A stretch of DNA of 64,000 nucleotides from Archangium sp. (GCA_030681645.1 JAUXRX010000034.1:50772-114771); one strand, 5' to 3'; shown: positions 34,471-43,747, counted from the first letter of the stretch. The notes: generated by a model from the letters alone, not told the origin. Numbers and translations are program-made.

Positions 34471-36057
34471 TCAGGGGGCGCGCCACATGCCGGTGATGGT
34501 CGCCGCCATCGCCTCGTCGAAGGCGCCCACGAGGACGTACGGGTTGGTGATCACGTCTTCACCGGGCACGAGGACGGCCGTGACGCGCAGCACGTAGACC
34601 TCGCCCGAGACGAGCACGCCGGGAGGAATTCGCGCCGACGTGCGCGAAGTGAACACGGTCGCCTCCGTCTTCCGGACCGTCGCGGTCCCCGACACCGACA
34701 GGTGGATCACCGCGACTGTCCACGCGTTCGGCGTCATGCCCGCCCCGGCCTGCCAGCTGACCTGCGGCGTCAGGCTCGCCAGGGTGCCATTCGAGCCCTC
34801 GACGCCGGTGATGCGCGGCGGGAGCACGCGCGGCAGCGGCGCCGCGACCGGCGTGAGCAGCCGGCTGTCGTAGAGTGACGCCGACACGGTGCCGCTGCTG
34901 GTGCCGGGCAGCCGCGTGCGCTGGGCGCTGTAGGCGCTGACCCCGAGGACCAGCTTCCACTCAGGCGGGTAGGGGTTGACGTAGGGCATCAGCAGCGAGA
35001 ACTGGCTGGGCGGTGCGTCCGCGTAGAAGTCGGCGAGCACGCCCGAGTAGCCCACCCACTGCTGCGAGAGCCCCGGCGCGTTCGGCGCGGGGAAGACGCT
35101 GGCAGAGAGGGTCTGGAACACGCCGCCGCCGTCCACCATCTCGCCGAAGTGGGCCGCCCACTCGCCGTCGATGGTGAGCTGCACGGCCTCGGTGCTGCTC
35201 GCGTTCTGAAAGACGCCCGAGATGCTGCCGCCATCGGGCCCGAGGCTGAGCCCGGTGAGCGGCGCCGCCCGCATCGAGGACGTCGCCGACACGTAGAACG
35301 AGCCACCGTCGAGCGAGAGCGCGTCGAGATCGCCTGCGTCGAAGGGCTGCGTCTGGAGCAACCACGCGGGGTCTCCCGCGGTTCCGTCGGGGAACCCGCC
35401 CGCCAGCACGCTCACCTGCGAGGGCTCGTCGAGGAGGCTCGTCGTCGGGCCTGCAGGCGCCGCCTCGGGGAAGACGAACGCGTTGAACCCGGTGTTCGGC
35501 GCGACGACCTGGAAGTCGGGCGCGTCGGTCAGGATCATGTTGCTGGCCGTGATGGTCGCGGTCGAGTCAGCCGCGAGCGGCACGGGCCGGCCGAGGGTGT
35601 AGTCGTCGAGGTTGATGAAGGTGTTCGCCGTGACGAAGAAGGTGACCTGCGTGCCGTTGGCGAGGCGCACGTAGACGTCGCCGCCGTCGAGGCCGTCGAT
35701 GCGGAAGCCGCCGTCGCCCGTGTTGCTCACCGGGCGGCTCGAGAAGGCCCCGCCGGGCTGCGGCAGGAACACGCTGATGCTCGCCGAGGGATCGGGGTCG
35801 GGCCGCGCGAGGTCCGTGGTCCCGACGCGAAAGTAGCTGACGTGGTGGCCGACCAGGCTACCCGGGGTTCCGGTGCCTCCGCCGACCCCGCTGTCCGCAG
35901 CCCCACCGCCCGAGCCGCCGCCGGAGCCTCCACCCGAGCCTCCGCCCGAGCCTCCGAGCCCACCGCCAAGCCCACCGCCCACGCCCGAGTCGGGCGTCGT
36001 CATCTTCGGACACGCAGAGAACGACAACACCGCCACGGCGACCAGGAACACTCTCAT
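34471..36057 (-). CDS. Gly/Ser-linker lipoprotein
   Basis: 528 aa from the ATG at 36057, which places the lipobox correctly (VAVLSFSAC). A (GGGSGGG)n linker runs over residues ~22-65. The rest is beta-rich: a carboxypeptidase-regulatory-like domain (SISVFLPQPGGAFSSRPVSN to GGDVYVRLANG) and C-terminal Ig-like segments (VSWQAGAGMTPNAWTVAVIH). No catalytic motif. Probably a surface lipoprotein of unknown role. It lies 67 bp upstream of the metallopeptidase gene on the same strand. Confidence 0.75.
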   Translation of the reverse strand: MRVFLVAVAVLSFSACPKMTTPDSGVGGGLGGGLGGSGGGSGGGSGGGSGGGAADSGVGGGTGTPGSLVGHHVSYFRVGTTDLARPDPDPSASISVFLPQPGGAFSSRPVSNTGDGGFRIDGLDGGDVYVRLANGTQVTFFVTANTFINLDDYTLGRPVPLAADSTATITASNMILTDAPDFQVVAPNTGFNAFVFPEAAPAGPTTSLLDEPSQVSVLAGGFPDGTAGDPAWLLQTQPFDAGDLDALSLDGGSFYVSATSSMRAAPLTGLSLGPDGGSISGVFQNASSTEAVQLTIDGEWAAHFGEMVDGGGVFQTLSASVFPAPNAPGLSQQWVGYSGVLADFYADAPPSQFSLLMPYVNPYPPEWKLVLGVSAYSAQRTRLPGTSSGTVSASLYDSRLLTPVAAPLPRVLPPRITGVEGSNGTLASLTPQVSWQAGAGMTPNAWTVAVIHLSVSGTATVRKTEATVFTSRTSARIPPGVLVSGEVYVLRVTAVLVPGEDVITNPYVLVGAFDEAMAATITGMWRAP

Positions 36058-36153
36058 GCGGCGCAGCTGACGCGGACCTGCGCCGATCCTCAACCTCAAA
36101 GTGCGCCACGGCGCGACTTGACTTGAGTCAGAGCCGCTGAGATTCCACCGCGC

Positions 36154-36795
36154 ATGAAGCTCTTCAACTACTGGCGGTCCTCGGCGAGCTACCGGGTGCG
36201 GCTGGCGCTCGGCTTCAAGGGGCTGCCGTACGAGTACGTGGCGGTGAACCTGGCCACGGGCGAGCAGCGACTGGGCTCACACCTCGCGCGCAACCCGTGG
36301 GGCGGCGTGCCGGTGCTGGAGTTGACGGAGGGAGGAAAGACGGTGCTGCTGCCGCAGTCAGTGGCGATCGTCGAGTACCTCGAGGAGCGGTACCCGGACA
36401 AGCCGCTCTTCCCGAAGGCGCCGCTCGAGCGCGCGCGCATGCGGGCGATGGTCGAGTTGGTGAACTCGGGCATTCAGCCGCTGCACAACCTGCAGGTGCT
36501 CAACCACGTGAAGGACGTGCTGCACGGCGACAGCAAGGCCTGGGCCGAGTTGTGGATCGGCAAGGGCCTCGACGCGCTCGAGGCGATGGCGAAGGACACG
36601 GCCGGGAAGTTCCTGTGCGGTGACGCGTTCACCTTCGCCGACGCGTGCCTGTTGCCTCAGTTGTTCGGCGCGCGCCGCTTTGCCACCGTCGATCCCACCC
36701 GGCTGCCCACGCTGATCCGCGTGGAGACCGAGTGCCTCAAGCTCGATTTCGTCCAGAAAGCCCGGCCAGAGAACCAGCCGGACGCCGTCAACTGA
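36154..36795 (+). CDS. maiA: Maleylacetoacetate isomerase (zeta-class GST)
   Basis: 213 aa. Glutathione-dependent cis-trans isomerisation of maleylacetoacetate to fumarylacetoacetate in tyrosine breakdown. The active-site motif RSSASYRVRLALGFKGL is the zeta-GST signature (SSxxxRVR). Also present: LNPxG-like ARNPWGGVPVLEL and SVAIVEYLEERYP. The GST C-terminal helical domain carries the conserved FTFADACLLPQL. It lies 14 bp upstream of hppD, so the two form an operon. A divergent promoter region separates it from the lipoprotein gene. Confidence 0.93.
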   Translation: MKLFNYWRSSASYRVRLALGFKGLPYEYVAVNLATGEQRLGSHLARNPWGGVPVLELTEGGKTVLLPQSVAIVEYLEERYPDKPLFPKAPLERARMRAMVELVNSGIQPLHNLQVLNHVKDVLHGDSKAWAELWIGKGLDALEAMAKDTAGKFLCGDAFTFADACLLPQLFGARRFATVDPTRLPTLIRVETECLKLDFVQKARPENQPDAVN

Positions 36796-36809
36796 AGGAG
36801 GAGTTCGCC

Positions 36810-37976
36810 ATGGAATCACTCGGAATCATCAAGGTCGAATCGGTCCACTGGTACGTGCACGACCTGGCGCGCACGCGCCGCTTCTACACGGAGCTGATGG
36901 ACTTCGCCGAGCTGGGCGAGTCGAGCCCCGAGCTGACGAAGGCGGGGCGGCAGCACTCGGTGCTCTTCAACGCCAACGACGTGAACCTGATCTGCTCGGC
37001 GCCGGTGGGTGAAGGCGGGCGCGCGTGGCGCTGGCTGCAGAAGCACCCCGAGGGGGTGGGCACGATCAACTACCTGGTCAAGGACGTGGAGAAGACCTGG
37101 AAGCTGCTCGAGGCGCGGGGCGGGACGATCATCGACGATCAGCTCCAGCGCTTCACCGACGACAAGGGCGGCAAGCTGGCGTTCTTCTCGATCACCACGC
37201 CGTTCGGGAACACCACCTTCCGCTTCATTCAGCGCGACGGCTACGTGGCGCAGTACCCCGGCTACGTGGCGCACGCGACGCCCCGGGGCGGGAAGAACCG
37301 CTTCGGCTTCGCCAAGGTCGACCACATCACCTCGAACTTCCGCACCCTGCAGCCGATGGTGTTGTGGATGAAGCACGTGATGGGCTTCGAGGAGTTCTGG
37401 AACATCGCGTTCCACACCGAAGAAGAGATCGGCAAGGGCAACGTCCACGGCACGGGCCTCAAGTCGACGGTGATGTGGGACCCGCACAGCACGGTGAAGT
37501 TCGCCAACAACGAGCCGTCGCGGCCGCGCTTCAAGCAGTCGCAGATCAACGTGTACGTGGAAGATCAGCGCGGCGAGGGCATTCAGCACCTGGCGCTGGC
37601 GGTGAAGGACATCGTGCCCACGGTGAAGGCGATGCGCGCCACCAACGGGCTCGACTTCCTCAACACGCCGGCGAGCTATTACGACTACCTCCCTGAGCGC
37701 ATCGAGAAGAGCGGCATCCTGCGCATCGACGAGGACCTCCAGGATCTGCGGGCGATGCAGATCCTGATCGACGGCCACAAGGAGCACCAGTACCTGCTGC
37801 AGATCTTCATGAAGGAGAACTCGCAGCTGCTCGAGAACCGCGAGTCGGGCCCGTTCTTCTACGAGATCATCCAGCGCAAGGGCGACAAGGGCTTCGGCGG
37901 CGGCAACTTCAAGGCCCTGTTCGAGAGCATCGAGCGCGCGCAGACCGCAGAGAAGGCGCGCACCGGACAGCGCTGA
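36810..37976 (+). CDS. hppD: 4-hydroxyphenylpyruvate dioxygenase
   Basis: 388 aa from the ATG at 36810, with a strong AAGGAGGA RBS at 36795-36802. Converts 4-hydroxyphenylpyruvate to homogentisate (Fe(II), O2). Two VOC modules are present. The iron ligands fit His172 (VDHITSN), His260 (GIQHLALAV) and Glu352 (FFYEIIQRKG). The C-terminal GFGGGNFKALFESIE segment, the gate helix of the family, is intact. The upstream neighbour maiA and the downstream membrane protein (3 bp away) are in the same operon. The next enzyme, homogentisate dioxygenase, is 9 kb away. Confidence 0.96.
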   Translation: MESLGIIKVESVHWYVHDLARTRRFYTELMDFAELGESSPELTKAGRQHSVLFNANDVNLICSAPVGEGGRAWRWLQKHPEGVGTINYLVKDVEKTWKLLEARGGTIIDDQLQRFTDDKGGKLAFFSITTPFGNTTFRFIQRDGYVAQYPGYVAHATPRGGKNRFGFAKVDHITSNFRTLQPMVLWMKHVMGFEEFWNIAFHTEEEIGKGNVHGTGLKSTVMWDPHSTVKFANNEPSRPRFKQSQINVYVEDQRGEGIQHLALAVKDIVPTVKAMRATNGLDFLNTPASYYDYLPERIEKSGILRIDEDLQDLRAMQILIDGHKEHQYLLQIFMKENSQLLENRESGPFFYEIIQRKGDKGFGGGNFKALFESIERAQTAEKARTGQR

Positions 37977-37979
37977 GCC

Positions 37980-38492
37980 ATGCCGGTCATCGTGCAGGTG
38001 GGCCTGCTCCACGGGGCTGTGCTGTGCGCTTTGATGACGGCGCTCATCGCGTTCACCCTCTGGTGGGACCCGATGATCTGGTCGAGGAGCGGCCCGAAGG
38101 ACCTGCAGGCGCTCGTGGGTCCTCCGTCGGCCGCGACCGTTCGGCGCAAGCGGGCCGGGGGCGTGGTGATGATGGCGATCCTCGTCTCGGTGTTCGGTCA
38201 CGCGAGCGCCGAGGTGATGGCGCGCTCGACCGGCGGCTTCCCCGCGCTCGAGGTGGCGCTGGCGGCGTGGATCGCGTTTCAGTGCTTCAACCTGTGGGAC
38301 GCGGTGGTGATCGACCTGGGGCTGGTGGTGTTCAAGCCGCGCTGGGCGTTCATCCCGGGCACGGAGTCGTTGCCCGGCTTCCGCGAGGTGCGGTGGCACG
38401 TGGTGAACTACCTGCGCGGGTTCGTGGGGGGGTTCGTGTTTGCGGGGCTGGTGACGGCGGTGGCCTTCGCCTGGTCACTGATCGCAGCGTGA
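37980..38492 (+). CDS. Membrane protein, four helices
   Basis: 170 aa. Four hydrophobic segments are visible (VGLLHGAVLCALMTALIAFT, VVMMAILVSVFGHASA, a segment near LEVALAAWIAFQCF, and FVGGFVFAGLVTAVAFAWSL). The start codon follows the hppD stop by 3 nt. Whether it serves tyrosine metabolism (for example uptake) or is just co-located is not shown. Family not recognised. Confidence 0.75.
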   Translation: MPVIVQVGLLHGAVLCALMTALIAFTLWWDPMIWSRSGPKDLQALVGPPSAATVRRKRAGGVVMMAILVSVFGHASAEVMARSTGGFPALEVALAAWIAFQCFNLWDAVVIDLGLVVFKPRWAFIPGTESLPGFREVRWHVVNYLRGFVGGFVFAGLVTAVAFAWSLIAA

Positions 38493-38778
38493 CCCAGGCA
38501 TCCGTGAGGGGCGCGCCGGATGCCCCATGAGGGCGTGGGCCGACCCGGGTCTGCGCGGTGCTCGTGCCAAGCAGGCCTCTCGCCTTCGGGCGAGGACCCG
38601 AGGGTGACTCGTCCTTCGGGCTCGTAATGGACCATTACCGCGTGGTCATGGTCCATTACGCCCTCTGCAGATCGACCCTGGCCGACCCTCGTCACCTGTG
38701 GATTCTCGCCCGGTCCTCGTGGCGCTGCTGTGGCTCGTGCCGGACAGCGCCTTCGAGAAGATCCAGCACCAGGGCCAG
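38493..38778. other. Intergenic region with tandem palindromic sites
   Basis: 286 bp between convergent genes. No coding frame is convincing. It holds the two operator-like palindromes at 38624-38659. Confidence 0.6.
38624..38659. promoter_or_regulatory. Two 15-bp near-palindromes spaced by 21 bp
   Basis: GTAATGGACCATTAC (38624-38638) and GTCATGGTCCATTAC (38645-38659) differ at two positions. The first is a perfect dyad about its centre base. The start-to-start distance is 21 bp, two helical turns, so bound dimers would sit on the same face. The outer sequence also makes a 12-bp inverted repeat (38623-38634 with 38649-38660). The local AT content is higher than the surroundings. Either a tandem operator or a hairpin (terminator without a T-tract). 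Confidence 0.6.
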
Positions 38779-39813
38779 TCAGCCGCCGTTGATCTCGACG
38801 TTGGCGTACATCTTCATGAACTCGCCCAGCTCCATCTTGAAGATGCCGTCATCGCGGCCGTTGTTCGCCGGCTCGCTCTCGCCCCAGGGGTTGCGCAGCT
38901 GCACGTACTTCTTCCCGCCTGACGTCTCGGTGCCCCACACCGAGTAGGCGTGATCGGAATACAGCCCGCTGTTGGTGTACTTCGCGTTCGAGCTCTCGCC
39001 GTACGTCGAGGCGGTGGCAGGCCTTCGCTCCTTCACCGCCAGGCTCAGCGCCTCGAACACCTGGTCGGCCTTCACCCCGCGCTCCTGGAAGTCGATCATC
39101 GTGGTCGGCTTGCCGGTGAGCGCGCTCAACGCGTCTCCGGGCACGCCCCCTTCGATCGCCGTGTAGCTGCCGGCCTTCGCCGCGAACGCCTTCTCCAGCA
39201 GCGCGGGCCAGAGCTCCTTCTCGTCGCGGGCGCTGGCGTACTGCAGGTGGTACCAGTCGTTGTGCGGCAGGTCGGCGTCGATGTGCACCTTCGTCGGCAC
39301 CCACTTCGCGCCCTTCTGCTCGTAGATGGTCACGTCGTACGTGCCGTCCGAGCGCTTCTTGAACGCCTTCTCGATCAGCTCAGGGTTGGCGCGCGCCGTC
39401 GCCGCCATCGCCGCGATCAGGTAGCAGTCGGCGAGGTACTTCTGCGTCACGTCGTTGCCGTCGATGCCGCCCTTCACCAGCACGCCCTTGAGGTCGGTCT
39501 GGCGGAGGCGCTTCAGGTCGGCCTTGAGCACCGCCGGGTCCTTCACGCCCAGCGGATTGACCGGCGTGGGATCGTCGAGCACCGTCGCCGCGCGCAGCTT
39601 GTTGGCGATGAAGGCGTCGATCTTCTTCGCGCCCTCGGGCGTGAACTGGTCCTTGTAGCGGGCGGTCTCCTTCTTGAGCGTCTTCGCTTCTGACTCGGTG
39701 AGCCCGTCGCGCTTGACCCTGCGGAGCAGGCCGTCGACGTCGGTGTCGGTGATCTTCCCGTCCTTCGCGATGGTGGCGAAGTCGGTGCGGAGGCGCTTGA
39801 GGTCGAGGCCCAT
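38779..39813 (-). CDS. Calpain-like (C2 family) cysteine protease
   Basis: 344 aa. A helical N-terminal ~75 residues (DGKITDTDVDGLLRRVKRDG is EF-hand-like but lacks a clean loop) is followed by a papain-fold calpain domain: Cys130 in LADCYLIAAMAA, His288 in SDHAYSVWG and Asn308 in RNPWGESE form the catalytic triad. No signal peptide. Calpain-type proteases are scattered in bacteria, and few have known roles. A regulatory or effector function is possible. Substrate unknown. Confidence 0.85.
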   Translation of the reverse strand: MGLDLKRLRTDFATIAKDGKITDTDVDGLLRRVKRDGLTESEAKTLKKETARYKDQFTPEGAKKIDAFIANKLRAATVLDDPTPVNPLGVKDPAVLKADLKRLRQTDLKGVLVKGGIDGNDVTQKYLADCYLIAAMAATARANPELIEKAFKKRSDGTYDVTIYEQKGAKWVPTKVHIDADLPHNDWYHLQYASARDEKELWPALLEKAFAAKAGSYTAIEGGVPGDALSALTGKPTTMIDFQERGVKADQVFEALSLAVKERRPATASTYGESSNAKYTNSGLYSDHAYSVWGTETSGGKKYVQLRNPWGESEPANNGRDDGIFKMELGEFMKMYANVEINGG

Positions 39814-39851
39814 GGCCCGAACTTACACTTCGGCGCCAGGTGACGTGCAAC

Positions 39852-39951
39852 TCAGCGACCGGCCGCGGTGAGATCGATGCCCAGGCCCTCATTCGCGAAA
39901 CGCCCCATGCGCTGTAGCAACGCCGCCATCGCGGGGAGCACGTTGCGGCGC
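39852..39951 (-). other. Possible short reading frame or displaced C-terminus
   Basis: Immediately after the stop of the next gene, another minus-strand frame reads SERRNVLPAMAALLQRMGRF then ANEGLGIDLTAAGR to a TGA at 39852. This looks like a natural helical C-terminus. The preceding gene ends in a slippery Lys/Pro codon run, so a frameshift could join them. Alternatively it is a remnant. Confidence 0.3.
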
Positions 39952-40767
39952 TCACTTCCGTTTCTTCACCTTCGATTTCGGCTTCGGCTTCGGCTTCGGC
40001 TTCTTCTTCGCCGCCTTCGGCGCCTCCTGCATCAGCTCCAGCGTAGCGCCCCCGCCGAGCGGAAAGGAGTTGGGCTCCCCCGTGGTCACGTTGATCAGCA
40101 ACTGCATCGCCGCCGTGGCGACGACGAAGTCCTCCAACCGGGGCGTGAACGGCCGCGAGTCGACGATGCGGGTCACCACCGGGGGCGGCACGCCGAAGGG
40201 CTGGAAGGCCGGCTTGAGATACGGGTCCTCATCAGCCAGCGCCGAGACTCCCGTCATCGGGTACTTCTCGCCGCTCCAGATCGCGTCGAAGGCGCGCGGG
40301 TCCTCGTAGAGCGCGAGGCCGAACTCCATCCCCGCCTGGCCGAGCAGCGAGATCGACTCCTCACGCGCCTTCTTGCCCTGCCGTCGAAGGGCGCGCACCG
40401 ACAGCTCGGCGGGCACCTGTTCCCACAGGCGCAGCCGGTAGAACTCGATCCACGCGCTGCAGAACTGCAGGATCGCGTTCCCTTCGGGCATCAGGTCTGC
40501 CGCGAAGCCGACCGCGATGGCGGCGCACTCGAGCAGCTGGTGTTCGGTCGGGGTGGCCACGTCCCACCCGTGCCGGCGGCCCACCGTCACCAGCGCCGCG
40601 TCGCACGTCACCCGTCCCTTCAGCTGTGGCGCGAGGCTCTCGGCCGCGTCGGCCCACGAGCGGCCCATCTCCACCAGGATGAAGCCGCCCGGAAGCTGTG
40701 CCAGCAACGCGAACGCATCACCTTCGGCCGTCGGCACCGTGCTCAACGGAAGCACCATCGTGTCCAT
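39952..40767 (-). CDS. Hypothetical protein with Lys/Pro-rich tail
   Basis: 271 aa, mostly helical and soluble. The central part has LECAAIAVGFAADLMPEGNA and AWIEFYRLRLWEQVPAELSV. It ends in a basic run (KKKPKPKPKPKSKVKKRK), which could bind nucleic acid or be a slippage product of the repeated codons. No family recognised. It is divergent from the GIN-domain lipoprotein gene. Confidence 0.6.
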   Translation of the reverse strand: MDTMVLPLSTVPTAEGDAFALLAQLPGGFILVEMGRSWADAAESLAPQLKGRVTCDAALVTVGRRHGWDVATPTEHQLLECAAIAVGFAADLMPEGNAILQFCSAWIEFYRLRLWEQVPAELSVRALRRQGKKAREESISLLGQAGMEFGLALYEDPRAFDAIWSGEKYPMTGVSALADEDPYLKPAFQPFGVPPPVVTRIVDSRPFTPRLEDFVVATAAMQLLINVTTGEPNSFPLGGGATLELMQEAPKAAKKKPKPKPKPKSKVKKRK

Positions 40768-40895
40768 GAGCGTGTTCCTGCCGCTGAATCAGCCGCACTG
40801 AAAGGAGAATCACGCAATCGCTGCGGGCTGCGCCGACCGGCGCCTCTGGACCAGCACCGGCACCGCCGATGCACGTCTGAGGTCCGGAGGTCTCC

Positions 40896-41603
40896 ATGCG
40901 CCCTGCCCTCGTGCTGCTGCTGCTCTGCGCCGCCTGCGGTCCCAACGTCACCATCACCGGCGACGGAAGCTCGACCACGCTCGTTCGCCCGGTACCCGGC
41001 ACGAAGGCCGTGCGCCTCGAGGTACCCGCGAAGCTCACCCTGGTCGTCGGCGAGCCCGCGTCGTTGAAGCTGACCGGTGAAGCCAACCTGTTCCCGTACA
41101 TCGACAACACCGTGACCAGCGGCGAGCTGTCGATCGGCGTGGTGCCGGGCGCGACCCTCGCACCGACGCGCGCGATGGAGTTCGTGCTCACCGCGCCTTC
41201 GTTCCGTGGCCTCACCGCCGCCAGCCCAGGCGACATCATCGCGCCGGCGCTCACCACCACCGACCTCCTGATCAAGGTGGAGAGCCGCGGCAACATCCAC
41301 CTGGCGCGGCTCGACGCCAACACGCTCGACACCCGGCTCTCCAGCAGCGGCGAGGTCCGCATCGACGAGGGCAAGGTGGGCGAACAGACCATCGCCCTTC
41401 GCAGCACCGGGGACTACGTGGCCACCGGGCTGGAGAGCGCGAGCACCACGGTGAACGTGAGCAGCGGCGGCAGCGCGTGGGTGTGGGCGACCGGGCGGCT
41501 CACCGTGACCATCAGCGGCACCGGTGACGTGCACTACGTCGGCACGCCGCAGTTGATCACCCACATCACCGGCACCGGCACCGTCACCCCAGTCCCGCAG
41601 TGA
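40896..41603 (+). CDS. GIN-domain (DUF2807) lipoprotein
   Basis: 235 aa. Signal with lipobox LLLLCAAC. The mature chain matches the head GIN domain: repeated short beta-strands (LTLVVGEPASLKLTGEANL, GDIIAPALTTTDLLIKVESR, GEVRIDEGKVGEQTIALRST, GTGDVHYVG), as in putative adhesins with a single-stranded beta-helix. Cell-surface location. The partner is unknown. It ends 3 bp short of the convergent membrane protein gene. Confidence 0.85.
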   Translation: MRPALVLLLLCAACGPNVTITGDGSSTTLVRPVPGTKAVRLEVPAKLTLVVGEPASLKLTGEANLFPYIDNTVTSGELSIGVVPGATLAPTRAMEFVLTAPSFRGLTAASPGDIIAPALTTTDLLIKVESRGNIHLARLDANTLDTRLSSSGEVRIDEGKVGEQTIALRSTGDYVATGLESASTTVNVSSGGSAWVWATGRLTVTISGTGDVHYVGTPQLITHITGTGTVTPVPQ

Positions 41604-41606
41604 GGC

Positions 41607-42146
41607 TCAGCCGCGAGGTGCTCGCGTCGTTTCGCTCAGCACGACGGGGACCAGCGACCTGCTCTTGCGCGCGGCGCCTGCGAGCAGCGTGAGCACCATG
41701 CCCGCGCTGAGTGCGCCGCCGAGCACGAGGAGCCCGAGCAGCTCGCCGCGGGCACCTGCCCTGATGACCTCCGCGTCCAGCGGGTCGTGCACGTGGCGCA
41801 GCGCCTCGTCCAGGCCCTGCAGGCCCTCGACGTAGAAGAAGCTGCAGAGCGCCACCGTCGCGGCCGCAGAGAGGAGCGCGGCCAGGCGCGCCCCCCGCGC
41901 GCGCGAGATGAAGGCCGCCGCGGCCGAGCCCAGCCCGTAGCTGCCCACCACCGCCAGCACCGTCATGCCCGGCCCGCCCTCCCGCCAGGCTTCGAGGGGC
42001 ACGCTCGACGCGGCCCAGGCGGCCCCGGTGACGCACGCCATCACCGCGGCGCCCACGGCGACAGGCACGTCTCCTCGCATCGCGCGCGCGATGCTCCACC
42101 CCGTCGCCGCGAGCGCGACGAGCGGTAGCGACAACAGCTCGAACAT
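41607..42146 (-). CDS. Membrane protein
   Basis: 179 aa with about four hydrophobic helices (LLSLPLVALAATGWSIA, VAVGAAVMACVTGAAWAASS, a segment near ALLSAAATVALCSFFYV, LLGLLVLGGALSAGMVLTLL). Two helices near the end flank a charged loop (HDPLDAEVIRAGARGE). No family recognised. Lies downstream of the ABC permease gene on the same strand. Confidence 0.7.
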   Translation of the reverse strand: MFELLSLPLVALAATGWSIARAMRGDVPVAVGAAVMACVTGAAWAASSVPLEAWREGGPGMTVLAVVGSYGLGSAAAAFISRARGARLAALLSAAATVALCSFFYVEGLQGLDEALRHVHDPLDAEVIRAGARGELLGLLVLGGALSAGMVLTLLAGAARKSRSLVPVVLSETTRAPRG

Positions 42147-42220
42147 GGGGGCTCCTCCTCAGGGACGGCTGGCCAGACAGCGCCGCGCCACCGCGAGTTC
42201 CCTGAGAACGGCCGGCGCGC

Positions 42221-43747
42221 TCAGAACATCCCGGCGATCACCGACGCCGCGCCCAGCACCGCGGCGTGCCCGAGGCTGACCGCCGACGCCGAGAACAGCA
42301 CGCGCGGCTCGAACCGGTCCGCCACGTTGAAGCGCCGCCACGCCACCACCAACGAGCTCACCGCCACCACCACCAGGGCCGCGCCGAGGAACGGCCCCTC
42401 CGCGGGAAGCCGATCGGTGTCGAGCACCGTCATCGCGCCCCACAGCGCGAGCACCAACAACGTCACGTGCGCCGCCACTGCCGAGAAGGCCACGCCCAGC
42501 CCGGTGACGAGCGCCGTGCCCACCGAGGCCAGGTGCACCGCCACCACCAGCCCCACCGACCAGAGCACCACCATCGCCAGGCTCCAGCCCAGCACCGCGT
42601 TGGTGGACATCCCCGACGTCGCCGCGAGGCCCGCGGCAGGCACGAGCCCCGACACCACCACCGTCGTCGCCGCCGACACCAGCGCCCGGTGGATGAAGAC
42701 CCGCCGCCGTGGCTGCACCGCCAGCTGCGCGTCGAGCGTGCCCAGGCGTCGCGCCTCGGTGAACGCGAGCGCCGGGCTGAGCACCGCCGCCACACCGCAG
42801 AGCACGAAGAGCGCCAGGGTCGCCACCTCGGCCCCCTCCGGGTCGTGGTGCGCCATCAGCCCGAGCACGACGAAGCTCAGCACCGCCACGCCCCCGAGGA
42901 TGATGCAGTCGCGCTGCCCGTGCAGCTCCGCCCGCAGCACCGGCTTCGCCAGGCGCTCGAGCCACCCGAAGCCCGGCGTGTCCTTGCGCAGCCAGGCCGG
43001 CGCACCCGCGGCCACCCCCCGGCGCAGCGCGGCCGGCAGCAGCGCCAGCATCACCACCGCGTAGAGCGTGGCCACCGGAATGACCGCCGCAGGCCAGAAG
43101 AGCCCCGCGGGCATCACCGTGAAGAAGGGCACCAGCACGATGAAGCCCAGCGAGGTCTCGTCATCCTGCGTGAGGAAGAACCAGGTCGGCACCGTCGTCA
43201 GCGCCAGCACGTGGCCGGCCAGCGCGAACCACCACAGCTCGGTGCCGCGCTGCTCTGCGGCGCTCAGCACCAGCCACGAGAGCACCACCAGGCCCGCCGC
43301 CAGCGCGAACTTCTCGGCGAACGCACGCGCGCCCAGCGGCGTCAGCAGCAGCGAAGTGAGCGTGCCGCGCTCGCGCTCGAGGCTCATCGGCATCAGCACG
43401 GCAGCCGCGGGCAGCACCACCGCCAGCACCCAGGGCATCAGGCGCACCAGGGCGTGCACCGGGCCGCCCGCCGCGACCACGTCGGCGCACAGGGCCGCGC
43501 CGCTCGAGACGGACAGCAGCAGCCCCGAAGCCAGGCCGTGCCTCAGCTCGCTGCGCACCCGCAGCGCGGCGCGCGTGGTCCGCACGTGAGCCCAGAGCAC
43601 CACCCCGAGCACCAGCAGCGCGGGAACGAACCGCGCCAGCCAGACGGCCGGCCGCACCACGCCGTGCTGGAGATCGAGCAGCACCACCACGTTGCCGGGG
43701 ATCAGCGTGAGCAGCCACAGCGCCTGCAGGGGAAAGCGTCGGCTCAT
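42221..43747 (-). CDS. ABC transporter permease
   Basis: 508 aa from the ATG at 43747, with a GGAG RBS 8 nt upstream; a TTG start 12 nt upstream is less likely. About twelve hydrophobic helices in two halves. The ABC-2-type signature is visible in MSLERERGTLTSLLLTPLGA (the coupling region just after the first helix group). Forms the membrane part of the transporter encoded with the ATPase at 43760 (12 bp upstream) and GntR regulator. The substrate is unknown; the ABC-2 class usually moves drugs, lipids or ions outward. Confidence 0.85.
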   Translation of the reverse strand: MSRRFPLQALWLLTLIPGNVVVLLDLQHGVVRPAVWLARFVPALLVLGVVLWAHVRTTRAALRVRSELRHGLASGLLLSVSSGAALCADVVAAGGPVHALVRLMPWVLAVVLPAAAVLMPMSLERERGTLTSLLLTPLGARAFAEKFALAAGLVVLSWLVLSAAEQRGTELWWFALAGHVLALTTVPTWFFLTQDDETSLGFIVLVPFFTVMPAGLFWPAAVIPVATLYAVVMLALLPAALRRGVAAGAPAWLRKDTPGFGWLERLAKPVLRAELHGQRDCIILGGVAVLSFVVLGLMAHHDPEGAEVATLALFVLCGVAAVLSPALAFTEARRLGTLDAQLAVQPRRRVFIHRALVSAATTVVVSGLVPAAGLAATSGMSTNAVLGWSLAMVVLWSVGLVVAVHLASVGTALVTGLGVAFSAVAAHVTLLVLALWGAMTVLDTDRLPAEGPFLGAALVVVAVSSLVVAWRRFNVADRFEPRVLFSASAVSLGHAAVLGAASVIAGMF

